64,000 bases of DNA, taken from NCBI RefSeq assembly GCF_002994745.2, contig NC_037092.1, positions 6,004,501 to 6,068,500 of the forward strand, given 5' to 3'. Shown here one piece after another: positions 59,686-64,000 of the stretch. A model generated the notes under the pieces. That model was given only the letters and a program-made list of their open reading frames with translations, ran no database searches and was not told the DNA's origin. Positions within the stretch are counted from its first letter, which is position 1, and each line of letters opens with the position of its first letter. The stretch comes from Rosa chinensis (Eukaryota; Streptophyta; Magnoliopsida; Rosales; Rosaceae). The translations under genes and the position numbers were made by a program.

Positions 59686-62451
59686 GCTTGTGTAACGCCC
59701 CAAACTGCACCTCACCAGCTTAAGCACGTCACAGTGCCGCGAATCTCTAAAACATAAACCGAACGCTCGATTTACATTCTAGAGACCGCTAGGCATTTTA
59801 TTTGAAAAACTTTTTGTAGAAACACAGCGGAAGCTACAAATACTTTTGAGGTGAAAAACTTGAATTTGTTAAAACCTATCTCATCCGTCCAGAACTTGGA
59901 TAAGAGCTAACATGAGGTACGAATCCCTATGAAAAGAATTCAACTCATTTTGACACGAGACTAGATTTCAACAAGTCCTGAACACGAAGATTTAGAAGTA
60001 TAATTCAGGTTGGAAACCAAACAAAGATTTACCGAACTTGTTCCGCACACCCAGCTCCATCCGCTACTGTCCCGTCACCAGTGCACAGTACCTGCATCCA
60101 TGCTGTGGTAGGGGTGAGCTTTCGTCCTCGCTGCTCAACAGGAACTCTAACTCGACTAGGTTTGAAAATCAATAAACCAGTATTGGGAGCGCTCCAGTAT
60201 GAAACATACTTAAACCAAATATTTTAAAAGAACGACAAACTTTATAAGAATGCTTTTTAACTCGAAAATCGATGCATGATACAAAATTGAATACGCGCGC
60301 TGAATCTTACCAGATGGCCGGTCCCATAGACCCACTACACGACCTTACCTCAATTTACTTCATCACCAGGTAAGCGTAGCGAGAGCGTCCGCTACCTAGC
60401 TACGCACACGTACCGGGCCCGTTATTACTATCGGAATACCCGGACGACCGGCGTAACTAACCCTCCGGAGGTTTTGGGGATCGAACCCAAGGAAGTCAGA
60501 GCCACCCTTCGCTCTCAAGCCATCACACATTTTCTCACGGATTGGTTAGTATGCATTGCATTTGAACTTAACCAAATCGTACCACTTAACATGCATCGCT
60601 TAAATAACAATATATAAGAAAACAACTAACCGAGGAGAGTCCTGAATCCCTACCTGGATTCCGATGCTTTCTCTCACGTACTCCGAGAGTTGCGAACCTT
60701 CTGTTCCTCGGATAACTGGAGTCCTAGATTCCGACATTTTGATAGTTAATAACTTTTGAACAATTAAACGAAATCTCAACGATTAATATATCGTCCAAAC
60801 CAACTTTTCATGGTTTGACCAGGAGTTGACCAAGGTTTGACCGACCTTTCCTGGTTTGACCAGGATTGACAAACTTTGACCATTGTTTGACCAATCGTTA
60901 ATCGTTCGATAATTACCTAAATTATCGAACATTGACTTGAAGTTACGTTATCGACCAAACATATATTGAGTGCACCCGATTACTAAGGCCACCCAATATA
61001 TATATACTTATATATTAATTTCTTTCACTTTCTATCCATTTAACATAAGTACAAGCATAGAACATATTTCCAATTTCATCAACATTTTATCTCAATCACG
61101 CTACACTTGGTCTTTTACTTCCATTTCGTATCTTGTCGCATAGTAATTACACGGAATTTACTATGGACACCCAATACTTTCCAATTTCCATATAAGGTGT
61201 ACCCAAAACTACTATGGACACCCAATATGTTATTTTTCTTTCTTTACGCTACCATTTCACACAAGGTGTGCCCAAATTACTAAGGACACCCATACTCAGA
61301 GTTGACCATTTTCCTGATTCACAACAAAACTCAATCCACAATTATAATATCAATAGCATATTCAACAACATATTCAAACATAAACTCCAAACACCCAGAG
61401 ATTAGAACCACCTGACAAAATCGACAACCAGAGGAACTCCAATTTCAACCGAGCTAAACCCAACTCACTTTAACCACTTCTAATCACCATTCCAAGACCA
61501 AAGCTTTCAAGGTTCGGATTATACCTTCAAGTTCCTCTGCTATCAACTCGGTTTCCCAAAACTCTCTGCCGAAACTAGATTGATGAAGAACTGATGATTC
61601 TCACGCCAACAGCTCAACCAGTTTCTTGATTGTTGGCCTATGAGTGCAGTTCAACAAGAAACAAAGCCCAGAAAGGCCGGAGAAGTCGCCGGCGTCGAAG
61701 AACACGGCGAAGCCGAAACTTAACCCAGAAATGAAAATCATCAGAACCCAATCCAAACTGAAACTAATTACACAGACTTAAAGATCATGACCAGGAGAAA
61801 AGGTTTTATACCACAGACGGCCCAGAAGGTGGCCGGAGGCGCCGGAAAATTCAGAAATCGCCGGTAAAGCTTCGAGCTTCTGAGCTTCGAATCTCTCTCC
61901 AGGGTCTGTGCATGGACGAACCAAGAGCACGAGGATGTAGACGACGAAGAGGTGAAGAAGATGGTGGTCGGCCGTCGTCGATCGGTGGCCGGACGAAGTA
62001 GCGCCGGTCGAGTCCTACTGTGGGTTTCTGGGTTTCGTCGGGTCAGAGAGAACTTTGGTTCTCTTCCTCTCTCTCGATCCTTCTGGATCTCCCAACAGAA
62101 CACTAAGATATATAGACTGATCCCATTTAAGGATGGACGGCTAGGATCAAGCGGTGGAAGCGGTGGATGGTCTAGATCAAACCACCTAATTTCTATTTCT
62201 TTAAGCAATTTCCTTAATCCCAAAACTTCCAAAATACTTAAAAATTAGCTCGGGTATCCGGAAAATTCTCCGAAAATTTTCACGAACTCGTCGTGACGTG
62301 TACTTCATTATCCAACTTCTAAATTGAGGATTTCACTTCACGAAACTTTCTGAAAATATTCTCGCGTACTTTAACTTTTATCGAAACCGATAAGTAAATT
62401 ATCGAACTATTGCACTTAAGCTCGATAAATTTTTCCGGGGCTCACAGCTTG
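59686..62451. mobile_element. Solo LTR, 2756 bp, TSD GCTTG, same family as the young element at 1875-10965
   Basis: LTR 59691-62446 starts TGTAACGCCCCAAACTGCACC and ends CCGGGGCTCACA. It is flanked by a perfect GCTTG duplication (59686-59690 and 62447-62451). Long blocks match the young element LTRs, for example the AACCCTCCGGAGGTTTTGGG and CTCACGGATTGGTTAGTATG segments, but with many differences and indels, so this copy is older. It sits between Tat-B gag and protease. Removing it together with one GCTTG brings the end of the gag frame back next to Tat-B sequence. Confidence 0.95.
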
Positions 62452-63935
62452 CCCTTCTGAATTAGTGATTCGATCGTATTCTTTAAAGCCATGCAAAGGT
62501 TGGTATTGTGGTCGGCATCTTCATGGTATGTACAGAACCTTATGGTATCCTGCTGGGTAAGTTTACTCTTCGGGAACTTCCTCGATGGTGGTCCAAGTAT
62601 CTCATCTTTGTTCTCGTTCCAAATAGTTTCATACGAAGCGTTGAGGATGGTAAATACCTCATACCGGGGTGGTGGTGGTGTTCGCAGGGCCTGCTGTGCC
62701 CTATCTTCGCGGTGAGATTGAGTGGTCACGTAACCGCTACACCTGGACGAGGACTCTTTGCTTCTCTTGCTCGAGTTGTGGGGTGATCGTCCTTGATCAT
62801 GCGCCCACTCCCGCTTTCTTGGCTCCTCCCTGGCCACTGGAGCCGGGTTAGAGGTTCTCCGCTCTGGTCTGATGTTATCCCCGTATGTTTCGAATTCGGC
62901 CTGGGCATGTCTGATGGCCGTGGCCATCAGCTCGTCGTAGCTAGCTGGGGGATGATGATTGATCCCGTAGAGGAACTCCACGGCTCTTAAGCCCCTCCTG
63001 AAAGCCAGCTCAGCCAGTTCCTTGTTAAGGTCCCGACACTTAGTGGTAGCCGCTTGCCACCGATTGACGAAGGATTTCAATGTTTCATTCTCCCCTTGCT
63101 GAACCTTCAGTAGCCCCTTTGGGGTGTGTATCCCGTCGGTACGTAGGATGAACCGAGCTAAGAATTTGTCCGCGAGCTCCTTGAAATTCCCTACAGAACC
63201 GGCCGGCAGTTCGTAGAACCAACTCAAAGCTTCCCCTGATAATGTCTCCTGGAACATGTTACAACACACCTCATCCATGTATCCCTTGGCGCTTGTTTGT
63301 GAGCAGAAAGCCTGTAGGTGCTGGTACGGGTCCCCACTTCCCATATAGTCAATCTTCAGTGGCTTTGATATGTCTGATCGAATGATACCTCTAACCTGTT
63401 GGGTGAAAGGACCTGGACGGTCCTCGTAAGTGGTCAGGGGCCGCCAGGTGTCCCTATTCTCTGCTGCCTCTACTCTTGCATGAAGGGCATGCAAGGAGTT
63501 GCTCATTTGTAAGAGTAACGCCGTGTTTGGATCAGTTACCGGCGGGTCACTTTGAATAAGCTGGGGTAAAGGTGGTGGTGGCATATGCCTCAGGCTCTCC
63601 GGATACAGATCCACCGGTACCTGGATGACTCGGTTACCGCCTCCTGTGGACGGGGCTACCGCTATGCCGGTTACACCCGGGACGGGGGCAACATTTAACT
63701 CTGTCGTTACCTGAGATGCTCTAGCTAGGGCCTGGGTGAGTGCCTCATTATGCTGGTGCCTACGGTCCAGTGCCTGGGCAAGCGCAGTGTTTTCATCTTC
63801 CAGCTCCTGCAGCCTCTGTTGTGAAAGGAGGTTTGTCTCCCTATCGATTATTTGCTGTTCCCGATCGATCCTGGCTTGTTCTCGGAAGGCTATGATCTCT
63901 GCTCGCATGGACTCCAACTCTGAGACCGGGGCCAC
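62442..63935 (-). pseudogene. Tat-B gag, C-terminal end split off by a solo LTR
   Basis: This 497-codon frame has an N-terminal Glu/Gln-rich coiled coil (REQARIDREQQIIDRETN, then LQELEDENTALAQALDRR). A Retrotrans_gag core (PF03732) follows at about residues 190-330: YMGSGDPYQHLQAFCSQTSA, LSGEALSWFYELPAGSVGNF, KELADKFLARFI and LLKVQQGENETLKSFVNRWQ. A basic tail ends at IESLIQKGKL, where the 2.76-kb solo LTR begins. The frame opens at a GTG, so the true start is probably further upstream and an in-frame stop lies near 63968. The gag itself is the best preserved part of Tat-B. Confidence 0.85.
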
Positions 63936-64000
63936 TTGGTCCTGGATGACCGGTGGGCTGTTTGCGCCCTATGGGTCCAAGAATCCGAGACCATGTGCCT

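Larger units (their letters stand above)
48119..64000 (-). mobile_element. Tat-B: Ty3/Gypsy Tat-lineage element, incomplete at window end
   Basis: Minus strand gag (63935-62442), protease (59460-59143), RT (59001-57895), RNase H and a second, archaeal-type RNase H (57852-57000), integrase (57000-55870), then spacer, a convergent plus-strand extra gene (50256-55266), tandem repeats and a short candidate 3' LTR (about 48119-48322). The second RNase H domain after the first is the mark of the Tat lineage (Ogre/Retand and relatives). It is interrupted by a hAT MITE and two solo LTRs. Its 5' LTR and start of gag lie beyond the right edge. Confidence 0.85.

Noticed and set aside
1..64000. CRISPR array, bacterial operon or organelle insert
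   Set aside because: No regularly spaced short repeats with unique spacers, no bacterial gene organisation, and no plastid or mitochondrial gene segments were recognised.

Overview
This window is eukaryotic nuclear DNA from a flowering plant. Three things show it: multi-exon genes with GT-AG introns, plant LTR retrotransposons of the Ty3/Gypsy Tat and Ty1/Copia types, and plant-type proteins (an E6-like fibre protein and a plastid-style alpha-glucan phosphorylase). The phosphorylase type and the repeat families look like a eudicot. A rosid such as a Rosaceae species is my impression only; nothing here proves it.

Left part (1-13.2 kb) is repeat-rich. A degenerate minisatellite (about 80-850) is followed by a complete, very young LTR retrotransposon on the minus strand (1875-10965). 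It has 2.65-kb LTRs that look almost identical, a perfect 5-bp target-site duplication (TSD), a tRNA-Met primer site, and no recognisable gag-pol, so it is non-autonomous. Next come a 5'-truncated LINE with an RNase H-like domain (15-bp TSD), a Mutator-type MITE with long inverted repeats (9-bp TSD), and a second short LINE 3' end (12-bp TSD).

The middle (13.2-31.8 kb) is the genic island. It holds an E6-like secreted protein gene (minus, 15342-16244), a conserved 151-aa protein (minus, 18844-19299), an eight-exon gene for a 279-aa signal-peptide/coiled-coil/transmembrane protein (minus, 20092-22772), and a 22-exon gene for a 1017-aa alpha-glucan phosphorylase with an N-terminal ACT domain (minus, 23763-31277). 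An intact tRNA-Asp(GUC) gene lies on the plus strand inside the last intron of the coiled-coil gene.

The right part (31.8-64 kb) is a nest of transposable elements. From left to right: a decayed Ty1/Copia element lacking a 3' LTR; a 509-bp Tat-family solo LTR; an old LINE fragment; the 3' half of one Tat element (here Tat-A: LTR, 57-bp tandem repeats, plus-strand extra gene, integrase C-terminus); and a second Tat element (Tat-B) that appears to have inserted into the Tat-A integrase. Tat-B runs off the window end. It carries its own antisense (plus-strand) extra gene convergent with a minus-strand gag-pol. Tat-B is itself interrupted by a 900-bp hAT MITE, a 2.7-kb solo LTR in the extra gene, and a 2.76-kb solo LTR between gag and protease. 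The last of these belongs to the same family as the young element at 1.9-11 kb. Tat-B pol is killed mainly by in-frame stop codons and also has damaged protease and reverse transcriptase catalytic motifs.
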